From positions 21,753,861-21,817,860 of the forward strand of contig CM020501.1 in NCBI GenBank assembly GCA_009823395.1: 64,000 bases of DNA, given 5' to 3'. Positions within the stretch are counted from its first letter, which is position 1, and each line of letters starts with the position of its first letter. The stretch comes from Thamnaconus septentrionalis (taxonomy: Eukaryota > Chordata > Actinopteri > Tetraodontiformes > Monacanthidae). The translations under genes and the position numbers were made by a program. This document shows positions 48,997-61,904 of this stretch, piece by piece. Below the pieces are notes generated by a model that saw only the letters and a program-made list of their open reading frames with translations, ran no database searches and was not told where the DNA came from.

Positions 48997-50376
48997 TGAA
49001 ATTATTACAAATGATAAAAACGTGTGATTAACATGGAATGACCACAGGGTTCTTTAGTGTTGTCTTCGGAGTGGAAACGGTGAGAACAGGTGTAGATGGA
49101 GGTGAGGAGGCACATCCAGGACAGGGAGTCTTTAGTGTGTCTGTGTGGGTGGTTGGTGCCCACCTCCAGTGCAGGACCTGTCGGTACACAACTCACACAC
49201 ATGCTTCCAGCTGAGGCCCCCTGGTGGCCAGACGCCCAGAGAGGTGCCCTCACTGCCGGAGCACCCATTGGAACATCGCTATAATCATTTCTCTCTCCTA
49301 TATTACAAGCTTTTTACAACATAAAAATAGATCATTAACTATGATTACCATATGTCTTAATGTAAATATACAATATTTATTGCATTTCCAGATAAAACTG
49401 TTTCTCAATTACTTTTTGTCATCATCATCCCATATAAAAAGGAGAAAAAAGGGAAAATAAAGAGTTACTGGTACCGATGACAGTAAAAAAAAGAGATGCA
49501 TGTAAGGCAAAGACCAGCAGGAGGCGCTGCATCACTGAGGATGAAAAATGTAGCCTGAGCAAACATTCTGATCTCCTGGACGTCGTCTCAGTCTGACTAT
49601 GATGAAACTAGTGTTTTAAAGTTGAGCTTAAAGAAAAGTGAGTGAAAGAACCACCGTCAACAGCCCCCTGGCACTTAAGTGTTCCATTTTTGGTTAGCTG
49701 CTACCAACTCTACAAACTGTCTTGCATAGCAATTAAATGTTACATCATCTGGCCAAAAAGTCCTATTAAAAAAAAAAAAGGAAGAAGAAAAAAAAAAACG
49801 GCCACCACCTGAAGCAAAGATGGATTGAACAGAAGAACTTTTTCTCTTAAAACGATTTCCCACGAAAGAGAGCTGACAAATGATCCCTTTTAAGCACAAA
49901 CCTGCAGCTGGATCACACAAGAACAAAACTAAACAAAACAAAAAAACATATCTTAAGTGTAGTGTTGGAATCACAGTGTGCTTGGAGGAAGATGCTGGCT
50001 TTGTCAAACATCACCTGATCACTCGCCCACGCAAAGGAAAGAAAAAAAAAAAAAAATCTAGAATTTTAGCCACGTCATGAAGTGCAAAACAATTAGAATC
50101 ATGCGCGGTGTCACGGTTTAGCAGTGAGGCTGCTGTGCAACATCGCCTGAGGGAGAACGTGCAGACATCCACAAACGCAGGAGAACGAGGGCTCGACGTT
50201 AGCCAACCAACACAGCTAATTTAACTCCACCACCTGCTTTCTTTTGGCACATGGACAGATTAGAATCAAACGCACCCACACCTGGCACTGCTGTAATGGC
50301 GAGTGAAAAAAAACAAAGACCATCAGGAACCATCAGGGCCCCGTCCCCCAAAAAGCCAATTTCATTTGCAATTTTG

Positions 50377-50521
<145 letters not shown>

Positions 50522-50998
50522 ATTTCCATTCGTAGTGTTGAATAGCCCCCTTCACCAGAAAATCAAAAGAAACAAACAAAAAAATAAAGTAAATTAGAAA
50601 GAAGAAAAGTTTCCCAGGATTGTGGGAATCTCTTGTGCATCACTGTGGATATGCATAAAAAACACAAAGTAAAAATGGAACGTGTTGATGTGAAAGTGTA
50701 TGTCCTGTTTGGTCCTGATATTTTGTGTCAAACAGAAGGAAGCAGCGCGGCGACGCCAAGAGTCAGTTTTTAGTTTGTCGTCCCCAAGTGGTTGTTGAGC
50801 TCTTGTGCAAACGGCAGAACGGTGACGGCCGTGTTGGACCTGCGTGCCTGTGACACGTTTGTGCTTCCGGCTGGTGGTTCGGTTGTTTGGCTGGTTGGTC
50901 TGTTGGTGGGTTTGTGTGTCGTCGTCGTCGTGTGTTTAAGCGCCGCCGCCGCCTCTCGGCCTGCTGAGAGTCCGAGTCTCTGAGCCGCCGCCGAGTGC

Positions 50999-53415
50999 TC
51001 ACCTCCCGACGGGCGGAGCCGGCGGAGCACCTCTCATCGTGGCTGAGGGTGGGGGGGAGAGAGGGAGGGAGGAGAGAGAGAGAGCGGGAGGTCATAAGAG
51101 GTCAGCTGATGCTGCGTGACAGAATCATTTGTTTGACCATCTTCATCAAGGGACATTAGCTGCTTCTATGGCCAAAATAAAGTGTAAAATGCAGAGAAAA
51201 CTGTGCAGAAATGTGCTTTCAATGTATCCAAAAATACGATGGCATTTGTCGTACAGCTTCAAGAGATCTGGATCAGCTGACTAGGAAGGAGGTGAAGTGA
51301 TTTCTTTTGAATGCTGTGCCTGGATTGTGCTCAGGTTGGTAGGTTTTGTCTCTGTGAGTTTCTCTTCAACATTCTGTACTTGGCTTTTATTTCTTATTAA
51401 TTGCGCTAAGCTAATCTGGGACCCGAGTTCGAATTTCGTACTGTCGAAAAATGGTATGACAAATAAAGTTTCCTTGAATCCTTGAGGACTTACCCTTGTT
51501 GCCCTTGCTGGGGTAGACTTTGTTAAAGTGCCTGTACTCCTCTGGAGGTGGAAGGTCCTCGACGGGGTGGAAGTTAAACTTGGACTCAAAATCATCTGCG
51601 GGGGTAAAAGAAAAACTAATTACGAATCAAACTCAGATGTTAAAACAGCTGTCAATGTTTATCAGCATCAGGGCTCTTTCTGAGAGGGGGTTTCCACAAC
51701 TGTGTGTGGCGTAAAAGGACTTTTCCACTTTTTTGTGGCATTCACTGACGGGACTGAGTCACATAAAGCACGACCACAGTCTTTCTCTACCAGGCCTTCA
51801 TAATTGTTTTTTTTTTTTAATTTTTTTTTTTAAGAAAGATTAAAAGTCCATGACTTATTTTCCTATTAATGTCTTTTTTGGCTGCAGTACTTTGACTGGC
51901 CACTACAAAGAAATTGAGGCGCTGTCCAATTGGCAGTCCGGGATCCAGTACAAGGTTCTCGCTCTGCATCTGACTGAAGGGATATGCGGGAAGTCCAGTC
52001 TCACCTAGGATGCTCCTGGAGGAGGAGACGGAGGAGTGGCCATTCCGCATGGGTGGGGGTGGTGGCGGGGGTCCGGCCGGGGTTCTGGAGGAGGAGGAGG
52101 AGGAGGAGGAAGGAGGCGGCGGAGGTTTGGGTCCGCGGCTGTGACTCTCTGAGGCCCCAGAGCTGTGGATGCGGTAGGGAGGAGGTGGAGGCGGGGCATC
52201 CCGCCCGCCGTTACGAGACCCCAGGGGAGGGACCTGGGGGGCTACACACACACACAAACAGACACACACAGGATGATGCTCGTGTACCAGGAGACCTTAA
52301 AAAAAACATAAAAAAAAAAAGTCCTGCTCTTGTATGAAAGCACATTAACAAAAAAAACAAAATGCAAAGTCAAGACAACATCAAACCAACTGTAATTCCT
52401 GGAACAACAGAGCAAACTGCCCAGAAATGGCCGTGTGTCAGGCTGAGCAGAGCGGCCTGTGGTTTTCCTGACACAAAATGTTGCAAAAGCACGAGAAAAA
52501 AAAAAGGCCAAAAAAAGACCTTCCCAGCATATAACACAAAGCCACCTATAAGATAAGCAACCTTTATTCTCTTTTCGTTAACCCTGCATCAACCACCGTC
52601 ATCGCTCGGGCTGAAACGGAACTGAAATATTGTGCGAGTTGCAAGGAAACCACAGCAGCAGGGTGGCGATGTCGCGGAGACTGGGGGAAAAAAAATCCCA
52701 GAACAAAACAGAAAGCATGATTGGCCTGACAGACAGGTGCCAGTGGTGAGAACTTTGGGAGGTAACTGGATGAACCGGCACCAGGTGACGTGGCTCAGAC
52801 GGACCAGGAGGTCTTCACGGAGATGCTGCAGCCGCCATTTGCAGCCGCAATCTTCTGCAGGGCTTGAGGAATGCAGAGAAGCCAGGAGGCCTCGACCACC
52901 ACCAGGTGCCCTTATCGTCCAATCAGAGGCCTCGGCTCCGGCTGACAAAGCCTGGCTGTGTCGCAGCTCTTCACTCTAAGTTCACGTCGGCCCCCTCGAG
53001 ATGCGGGAGAGGATTCCCAAAGAACTCCCCCAGCCCCAACACACCTTGATTATCACCTGGATATGTGTGTGTGTGTGTGTGTATTTTTTTCTCCCTCAGT
53101 GTTGTGGGGGTGGTGGAGGCTGCAGGGCTGCACTACTGCTGCTGCGTTTTGGCCGACGACGAGTCGAAACCTGCTGCTGCTGCTGCTGCTCAGAACAAAC
53201 ATTCCTGGCCGACTGATGTCGTCTCTGCATCGAAGAAACAAACAAAAAAAGAATCCGGTGCTCAAACAGCTGCGAGCGAGCAGCGCTGGGCCTCTCGGTG
53301 TCTGGGGAGTGAAGTTCAACTCCGCCCACCGTCGACACTGATCACACAACAAGCATCTCCCGCCGTCTCCCCTCGAATTGACTGGGAGAGAGCGAAACTG
53401 GAATGAACGAACCTC

Positions 53416-53462
<47 letters not shown>

Positions 53463-56435
53463 CCATCAGCACTCTTCTCTTTCACTGTTTATCTTTGCTT
53501 GTTTATTCATTCACCGTACTTGTTAATTCATCCTTAGTTTACCTAATTACTGTTTTATTATTGTTCATTTGATTCTTCTTTCTTTATTATTATTTTTCCT
53601 CCCTCTCAGTGTTTAACACTGCAACCATCTCCAAACATCAACTACCAGAAGAAGTTCAGCGGGACTGCCAATGGAAATCAGGCCCTTGGCTGCAGGTGGG
53701 CCCGCCCACATGCTTTTTATTCCTATTTGTCAAAAGGAATGTTAATTAATCCGCACTGTGCCTTCTTGAATGAATCAATCGAGCCACTTTCCCACTGAAA
53801 TTAGGGGGTTGACGCTGTGTTCCTTGCAACGCGGGTCGACTCTCAACAATCAATTGGCCCCTTTCCCACTGACCAAAAACAGCGAGGAATGGAGCAGCAG
53901 AATGGAATTTTCACTTGACCAGGTTGTTGACCTTTGACCCTGGGGGGGGGGGGGGGGTCGGTCAGAGGAGTGGAGTGCTCGTACCTGCTCTGCGTCCTGG
54001 TGGCTCTCTGGCAGGTGGGGGGGGTCGGCCCCCCTGCTGGGAGGACGGCGAGGAGGAGGAGGGGGGCGGCGGTGGGGGTGGGGCCTGGCTGCGGCCATGG
54101 GTGCCACCGCCGGCGCTGTGCTTCTTGTGCAGGGAGTTGTGCCTCTGGGGGAGCTCCGGGGCTCCGCCCCCATCCGTGTTGGACGGCCCGTTGGAGAGGC
54201 CGCCGGACGTGTGGGGCCTGTACGGTGGCGGGGCGGTGGCGCCGAAGAGCCGCCCGTCGGTGGCCGGCTGGAGGACGGCGGCGGGCGCCGGCTTGGCCGA
54301 GGAGCTGTGGTGCGCCGCCCCTGCTGGGCGTCGGCGGCAGCGGCTTCTCTCTGCCGTGGCTGGACGAGGACGCCTTCTCGTTGGGTGTGGGCGGAGCGTT
54401 GCCGCGGCCGCCCCTGCTGAAGGGAGGGGGAGGGGGCGGGGCCGAGCTGCTGTGCTTCATCCCGCCGCCGAGGGAGGAGGAGGAGGAGCTGCTGCTGCTG
54501 CTGGGGGGCCGGGAGATGTCGGGCAGCGACGGGCGGTGGGAGCGGTGGTCGGCGGCGCCGACAGCCTGTCGGACGGTGATGGCGAGTTGGACCGGCCGGT
54601 CGGGCGGGCGCCGCGGCCCGGGAGCCCGGCGGCCGCAGGGCGGACCTCCCCACCGAACCGCCGGGGGCACCGTCTGTGAGGAAGAGGAAGGAGGAAGAGG
54701 AGTCAACCAGGCATCAATACAACTTTGATACCTGAGCTTTTACTGATTCAGCTCATTGATCCAACACTTGTTGAAAACCCAGTGCGCTTTCTGTGTAGCA
54801 GAAAATTGTGCCTAAATGTATTTTTCAACATCAGCAACGCAGAGACTGAAGAGTGAACTCGCTGTAGTTGTTCATCCCCTCCAGCGGAGGGTGCTGTGGG
54901 TCTCAGGGAAACACATTTCAGCGTCAGGCAGTGTTATTACAACAGTGATTTCTTCAGAATCTCTAAACTACTGCTTGTGGGAGGTCACATGACCTCGCTG
55001 GCTGCTTAGTGAGAAGAAAAAAAAATACAAATTCAAAGAATATTTACAAAATTCTTATCCGGGTGGACACATTCAGTGTGCTCTCTTCTGGCATCGGTCC
55101 AGTTCTGTACATATTTAATGCTAATAACAATAAAAAAACTTCTAGTTTTTCCATCCATTATTTACACCCATGGTGGCTTCAGCTGCAGCTATAAATACAC
55201 TCAGGAAGAGGCCGGACGGAGCGAAGGAACGGACGGAGAAGAAGCAGCAGAGGCTCTGCTTCCTTCTCGCGTTATCTGCTTCCTCTTCGGACGTGTGTGT
55301 GTGTGTGTGTGTGTGCGTGTGTGTGCGGTTACTGGTTTGTTGGTTTGAGCTGCCGGCAGACTGACTCATCAACTGTGCTGTCACAGCTGATGGAATATGA
55401 GATGTTATCCGAGTTTCAGAGGCTAATAAAACTCTGCTTGTGGTTCGTCTCGCTGGTTGTTTCGCCTCAAGTTCTTGAGACGCACACGAGGAAACGTGCA
55501 ACATGCACTCTGGAAATATCAGTCACGGAAGAAAGATTTTTTTTTTTTTTTTTTTACCTCCGACTGGCCGCAATTTTGGCACTCCCCCTTGGAAAAGTCC
55601 TCCCATTCCCATAGGGCCGCCGCCTCCAAAACCTCCTCCTCCTCCACCTCCACCTCCACCTCCACCTCCACCTCCGCCTCCTCCTCCTCCTCCTCCTCCT
55701 CCTTCTGTATAAAAGACAAAATCCATGTCAAATAATTAAACTATGTTCACACAGTGGTCCGATTTCATTTCAGTACATTTTGCACACTTGCACACTCAAA
55801 TCGTGAAGCCTGCAGTCCAGAAATATGCAGAGTGGGATGCTGGCAGTGTTTCAATAACCGGAGCAATGATAACAAAAAAAAGTCACTCGTGGCACATTTT
55901 GGTTCTTTTCGTTAGTTTATCCAATGTCAATATTTCAATATTTCATATGCACTAGCACTATTGCACTTTGGTGATTTTTTTATTTTATTTTTTTAAATTT
56001 CATTGATTTATGATTATTGTTATCGAGTACTGATGCCAGTTGTGATGGGGATGCTCCAAACAAATTTCGTTGTTAACTTTGTTCAACAATGACAATAAAT
56101 AACTTGAACTTGTCTAGAGAGAAGACAGAGGGGCTTCCAGGGACTCACTTTCAAGTACGGGGGCGCTGCGGTCGTTGACCACGCCCGTCTTCTTCAGCTT
56201 GGCTCCTTTGCAGATGTCCGACAGCAGCGCTCCTCTGCCTTTGGACTCGGAGGTGCTCAGTTTGGGGGGGGTGGTGTTGGCCTGCGGAGGGAGGGGAGTT
56301 GTCGACACACGGTGAGAACCGACGCGCACAGACGCTCGGGGTTCCCCCACTTCCTGTTTGACAACTACCCACCTGGCCGAAGGTGGGGGGAGGCGGTGGC
56401 CCCGGGGGAGGGGGCGGCGGGGGAGGAATGGGCAT
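50999..56435 (-). CDS. wipf2: WAS/WASL-interacting protein family member 2 (WIRE)
   Basis: Binds WASP/N-WASP and actin and links receptor signals to Arp2/3-driven actin assembly. Exons in reading order: 56435-56373 (start [20 protein letters not shown]), 56281-56149 (WH2: RGALLSDICKGAKLKK, actin binding), 55704-55558 (poly-Gly, then GGLFQGGVPKLRPVGG), 54673-53985 (large Pro-rich exon, RPSLPDISRP, MKHSSSAPPPPPP, REKPLPPTPSRG, ELPQRHNSLHKK), 52241-52005 (GRDAPPPPPPYR, RTPAGPPPPPPP), 51595-51494 (WASP-binding: DDFESKFNFHPVEDLPPPEE), 51042-50999 (RGAPPAPPVGR, TGA). About 471 residues; human WIPF2 is 440. The large exon is not in one frame: its start, middle and end, all conserved, lie in three different frames (details in findings). 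KLKK, the poly-Pro start and human WIPF2-CDC6 linkage favour WIPF2 over WIPF1 and WIPF3. Confidence 0.9.
53421..53461. repeat. (ATC)n microsatellite
   Basis: About 13 ATC units in the 1.7-kb wipf2 intron 52242-53984. Nothing else was recognised in that intron. Confidence 0.93.
55633..55703. repeat. Coding (CCT/CCA)n repeat = WIPF2 poly-glycine
   Basis: A CTC/CCA hexamer-trimer repeat on the plus strand that encodes about 23 consecutive glycines (GGA/GGT codons) on the minus strand. The block falls between the WH2 domain and the GGLFQGG motif, where human WIPF1 also has a Gly-rich block and human WIPF2 only a short one. Confidence 0.9.
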
Positions 56436-56699
56436 CCTGACCCTCGGTTGGCACGGCTCAGTGTCGGGGGGGGGGTGGGCGGCGCCTGCCGACTTCACCG
56501 TCTCCGCTGGGGCGACACGACACGCGGCAGCGACTCCTGAGGACGCAGCAGAGCCTGTTGTCAATCCGTCAATGCGGTTCTTCTGTGGTGGTGCGGATGC
56601 AAATCGTCAAAGAGGGTTCGTCACCGTCGAAAGTTTGCAGAAGCGAAAAAAAAAAAAGGTTGCTTCTTGGAGTCCAAAACAAGCAAAAAAGCAATTCCC

Positions 56700-57244
56700 T
56701 TGACATGATTCAAAAAAGTGATTAGCACACTGAACAAAGGAGGGAATTTCATTTCGACAGCTGCGTTTCCGTTACCCCTAGAGTTGCGCAAAACCGAAAT
56801 ATCGCAATAAATAAACTGGTAATGGAAACACCTGAACATTGAAAAACCTCTCAAATATCGCAAAATGGTTTTGTCGCTGATGAGGTGGTTTTTCAGGGGT
56901 ATCGATATCGAGGTATATCGCAAAAGTGACATGGAAACACTTTTTTACGTGTCACCGGACGTGACATAGGGGTCACGCGACCGGTTCACGTCAAGTGAAA
57001 ATGGAGTGCTGTGTTTGGACGGAGGAGGAGACGGAATTTTTTTTTTTTTTTTTACAAGTAATCAAAGAGAAAAAATATCACAACCATTCATGGCAGCCAA
57101 CAAACGTAATTCTCGTATATCTCGCGAGATTTATGGCTTATGAGCTTCACACCATTCAATGGAAACACCTGCAAATCGCGATAGTACTACGAAATTTTAG
57201 AAATATCGCTTTCATTTTGCGAATAACTGCAATGGAAACGCAGC
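56700..57244. mobile_element. Dispersed DNA-transposon fragment, copy 2
   Basis: Same family as 24407-25034 and same orientation. It shares GTGATTAGCA, ACAAAGGAGGGAATTT, ATCGCAAAAGTGACATGGAA and the start of the short frame with WTEEETE (here an internal T-run breaks it). It keeps the right end (ATGGAAACGCAGCTACT, complement of copy 1's left end) but lacks the left end. Confidence 0.7.
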
Positions 57245-58857
57245 TACTGTCCCCGTCAGGTAGTCGGCTGATGTTTGTCTCCTGGTAGCGTGACGGCAAA
57301 CACTTAACAGCTCCTCCAGATGTCGGCCTGGCCATGATGAACGCAGCGGCTAATAAACGCAATTTGGTGCAACGAAGAGCCTGTTTGGCCGTGTTAATAA
57401 GCAGATAAAGCGTCAAACAGTTCCGTCGTATGAAAATACAAAAGACAAAAAGAACAACGACGTCAATCCATCAGGATGGTGTGGCTTTCCGTCTGGACTG
57501 GAATGTGATTTTACTTGCACGCAGTGAAAGATAAAACCTTCCTTCACTTTACTGCAGGAAAAACTCTCTTCACATATTTAACTGCACATACGCAGCTTGG
57601 TTTTAATTAACTGACCAATCTGCACCACAGGCTTCCTTAGAAAGTGGCCACGGTGGTGACGGGCGGCCGATCCAAGTGCTCGACCGGAACCACAGTAGTT
57701 CTTCTGCGGCAAAGAAACCGGCAGTGCCACTCTTCCAGCGCGAGCGTGGCGCTGTGCCTCACATTTTTACGGGGTGACACACGACTCCGGGCTGGCAGAG
57801 AGACGTCAGACGAGAGCGTGAAAGCACAAGAAGGAACCACGGACGGCGAGGATCCCTGGGCAACAACCGCAAACCAGACCGACGGTCGGCCTCCAGCTTC
57901 AGGTGAAGACGCTCGAGACCGACCAATGGGACGAGTGCAAAAAAACTCCACGAAACGCTTGGACCACCGGCTCAGTGGAAAACTGCTCGTTCCCGACGGG
58001 AATTCCTGAGTGTTCTCTTCTTTTGCCGAATCAGCGCTGAGTGAACGAGTGACACGAGAACAACTTCCAAGACGAGGCTGACGACGCTGCAACGCTCCCG
58101 GGCCGAGGCCCACACACACAACCCAGGAATGTAGAACAAGGCACAGAGGGAAATGCAGAAGGCATCAAACAGGACGAGTGACTGGCTGAGTGGCTGACGT
58201 CAAGGTTGATGAAAGGAAACGGAGGAAGAAAAAAATCACAGGGAAGCACAAACAAACCGCCGAGTGCGGGGATTATGTAAGGTCGCCACAAGAGCCTCCT
58301 AGCCTGCCGTGCCGGCGCTGGTTTATTTATGCTGAGCAGTGAGGGATGGAGCCATAACACAGATCCACTGAGAAGATCCAACCACTCATACACAGAGAAC
58401 AGAGTCACCGAGTCCTGCCTGCAGTCCAGGTCTGCTGAGCAACTCCTGGTGGAAGAAGCTTCCTGCAGAACACCCAGCACGTTGGGAACAAATGCTAAAC
58501 CCTGTACGGTAATGATGAGATGGCAACAGCGTTGCAGGGACGGTGTGACTGGAAATATTAGTGGTGGTAAAACTGCTGTCAATATCTTGAAACTGGTAGG
58601 AAGAGAAACCCAAAGGTGGAAAAACTTGCAGCTGGCTTCATGTTCACTCGCAGAGCAAACAAGCAACGCCGAGACGTCCGCATATAAAAAACAAAACCCC
58701 CGATCAAAGGTCTGCGGACCTTCCCAAACCTGGCGTGCCCGCCCCGCCCGCACCTTCAACCTCGTGTCGCCGCTTCATTCATCAGGCAGCTGGCTTTCAC
58801 ACCAAAAGGAAGCCAAAGGAATCTGGCCGGGCGAGCTCAGAAAGGCCAGAGGTAGCG

Positions 58858-59020
58858 GGGAGAGAGAGAGGGAGAGAGGGAGAGAGACAGAGGAAGAGAG
58901 GAAGAGAGAGAGGAGAGAGAGAGAGAGGGGAGAGAGGGAAGGGAGAGGAGAGGGGAAGAGAAAGGGAGATTGTGAGGGAGGGAGAAAGGAAGGGGAATAG
59001 AAAGGGAGAGAGGGAGGTCG
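58858..59020. repeat. Polypurine (GGGAGA)n tract
   Basis: About 160 bases almost entirely of G and A on the plus strand, built from GAGAGG and GGGAGA units, in a wipf2 5' intron. Such tracts can form triplex DNA. Confidence 0.9.
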
Positions 59021-60391
59021 GGTGGGGGCTGGGTGGTGAACCTTCCCCCGAGGTGGTGGGAAGAAAGAAGATAAAATAAAAAATGGAAATGTTTAAACAT
59101 CTGCTGAGTGAAGCAGAAGTGAAGCCACAGACAGTGGATGTGCTGCTTTCGCTGCATTCCCGTCCGTCGGTGTTTCAGAGAAGATTTGGAGCAGTTTCAC
59201 AACCCGCCTGCTGTTCAGCACCACAGTCATCGAAGAAAACAGTGGATCATGACTGATTGCTATGAAAAGCAAAATGCAAAGTTAGCCTCCCTTGAGGCCT
59301 CTGACCGAACATCCGATGCTTCTGGATGTGGGACGGACAATAATACTACTGACTGTTGCGTACATGGCTTTGCTCTTCTCTTTCCTATCTGTTTTGTTTG
59401 GAGCTGGTTGTGTTCATTTGGGATGCGCAGCTATGTTGCCGTGGTTACGGAGACGTCACGTCCGCTACGGTTGTTTGGCGCGGGCGGGTGATTGCTTATC
59501 GGACACATCTGGAAGACGCCGCGAGGAGACCGACACGCCACAAGGACAACGGACACGGACACACCTGCTTCCACAGTCTCCCCTCCCCCCCAAATGAACC
59601 CCTGACTTGCAGTCAGCACTGCGGGCTGTTCGAAAGAAGCCGTGGAGTCCGAGCATGGAGGAGAAACGCCGAACCGGTTGGCATAGCGGCGCCTCTCGCT
59701 CTCCCCTGTTGACCAACCAGCTCTTCGTGTCTTTGCTTTCGCGCACAACACTGACACTCCACAGTATCCCTCATTAGAAATATGAAACTGTTATTTTTTT
59801 TGTTTGGATTTTTATGACACCAAATAAATAAAAAAAAATAAAATAAAATAATGGATGTAGCTCAATGCCTGATTAAAAATAAGGACAAACAAGGATTTCA
59901 ACACATTTGGAGGCAACTTTGTCCTCAGCTTCTTTTGGGGTTTTATGTTCAGAAAGTTTACTTTCCCAGTTCAATACAAAAACCGTTGAGCCTGTTGCAT
60001 CTTGTCTTGGTGTGACGTTGGAAGGTGGGGCAAAACCTTTTATAAGTTCACCAGGAATCAAAAGTTGGAGCCAGAAAGTTAAGTTTAAATGGTTGTTATT
60101 GTTCTCGGGTCCTAAAAATCTTAAGTTCATTGAACTTGGCACAAAAATCAGGTACAACAACCCGAGCACTATTTCACTTGGCACACCAATGCATCCCTTT
60201 TTGGTGAACTGAATTTGGTATTTATGAAAAACATAGAAAGTGAACTAAAAATACGAGGATAAAACAGTTGTCAACAGACGTACCGCAAGACCAGCTATTT
60301 AGATTACTATCACTGCATACATTTTCCAGTGGTGAGCTGACAGAGGACGCCCATGCTATATAACAAACACTACTCCCAATGCAAAGCAAGG

Positions 60392-60395
<4 letters not shown>

Positions 60396-60470
<75 letters not shown>
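60396..60470. repeat. (TA)n microsatellite
   Basis: About 37 TA units in a presumed wipf2 5' intron. Confidence 0.95.
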
Positions 60471-60474
<4 letters not shown>

Positions 60475-61855
60475 GACCGTTTATACTGTCTACAGTGTTT
60501 TGCTTTATTCTCTCCCATATTTTTGAATCTAGAATTCCTGCAGAATAAAGGTTGGTACTGTTCTATTCTCCACACCAAACACAGGGAACGGCGGAGGCAA
60601 AAAGAAAAAGAACCAATAAAAGCAACAGGTCCTGACCTTTGACCCCTAATATCGCTCAAACTCTCGTCATTTAAAGATCAAAGTGGCGAAGGCCCTGATC
60701 GCCCCGAGTCTTGACAGACATGTCGACCCACAGACAACAAACCGTTCGGGGGGCACGATTCTGCGATGCGACCCCGCAAGCCAGAACTGGGCCCCGAAGG
60801 GTGACTGCCGGGACTGTATGAGGAAGTCGGACGCTGTGGAAACACGCAGAACCAGCCAGGCCGTGGCTCGGTGCCTGCTCCCAGGCTTTCAGGGGCGATG
60901 ACAGTCCGCAAAGAGCAACACAGAAACACAAACGCTCGTCCGCAAAGCATATTTATCTTATTAAACACCCGCATGCCTTTGTACGCGTTCATATAACGTA
61001 ATCGTAAGCTCTGTCAAAAAAAAAGTTGATTTTTTTTTATTTAATAAAAAGAAAAGTACATATCTAATACAAAAACTTTGGATTAGACTATTAATGTCGA
61101 GCAGAACCGGATTTCTCCGGCCTGATCAGGCCATTAGCTTCTTCCTGCCGCTCCCAGGTGAAGCAAATCTCACCTGGCACTAGCATAAGCATAGGTGCGG
61201 TTACGTCAACTTGTGTGTCCCCGACACTTTACTTACCCGGACTCGAACAACAGTTTGACGGTAGCGGTTTGCTTGCCTCGTCCTCTTCACCAACATGAAT
61301 GGATAAGGCGCCGTTGTGGCGATCCTTCCCCCCCGACACAGTTACAGTCACTAATTGGGACAGGATGGGCTGCTTGGCGAGGCCACTTAATGCCACCGAG
61401 CAAAGTCGTAGGTTACCCGCTAACGTTAGCTTGTTTTCGAAGGGTTAGCAGCTCAGCTTGCGGCGGCTGCGCTAGCTTTAGCCGCAATTAGCTAGTTAGC
61501 AAATGCGCTGTTTACTTTCCAGCTGTCAGTGTCAGCGCAGTCCGGCTGGCTGACTCTTGTGTCAAATTAGACGCGACAATGAGGCGAATAAAAAGAACCT
61601 TTGGATGAGTCTGGAGGTGACTTCGGGCAGTTTCGGGTTGCAACGTAAAACTTTAGCCGCACTCTCGACCCACAGGCAGGGCCATTCTCGCCCGTTGACA
61701 CACAGTTTTATCGGTCCCTTCTGAGAAACCCGGAAACGGAGCGACCGACACAAAATGGAGGCACATCTGCTGCGTTCAGGTTCTTCCGTAAATCTCCTCG
61801 TTCGTTCGCTCATTCTTTCAACCTTTAGAAAAGCGGACCATTACTTAGCTGTAGA

Positions 61856-61857
<2 letters not shown>

Positions 61858-61900
<43 letters not shown>

Positions 61901-61901
61901 G
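61858..61901. repeat. (ATC)n microsatellite
   Basis: About 14 ATC units, 100 bp beyond the candidate wipf2 first exon. Confidence 0.93.
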
Positions 61902-61904
61902 CTT

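Larger units (their letters stand above)
56436..61760 (-). other. wipf2 5' untranslated exons and introns
   Basis: A plausible acceptor (CCTCAG|GAG, exon start near 56536) precedes the ATG. A CpG-rich region at 61237-61760 with a donor GTAAGT (minus strand, exon end 61237) is a candidate first exon. Between them lie a transposon copy (56700-57244), a purine tract (58858-59020) and a TA repeat; no other gene was recognised. Exon limits are inferred. Confidence 0.4.

Noticed and set aside
53843..54728. Long open frames on both strands (up to 287 residues) over the GC-rich wipf2 exon
   Set aside because: Stop codons are rare in this GC/proline-rich exon in every frame. Only the pieces with WIPF2 motifs are taken as coding; the antisense frames show no family features.
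58031..59000. Open frames of 242 (-) and 223 (+) residues
   Set aside because: Low-complexity or featureless translations within the wipf2 5' region; the plus frame runs into the GAGA tract. No conserved domain seen and no splice or promoter support.
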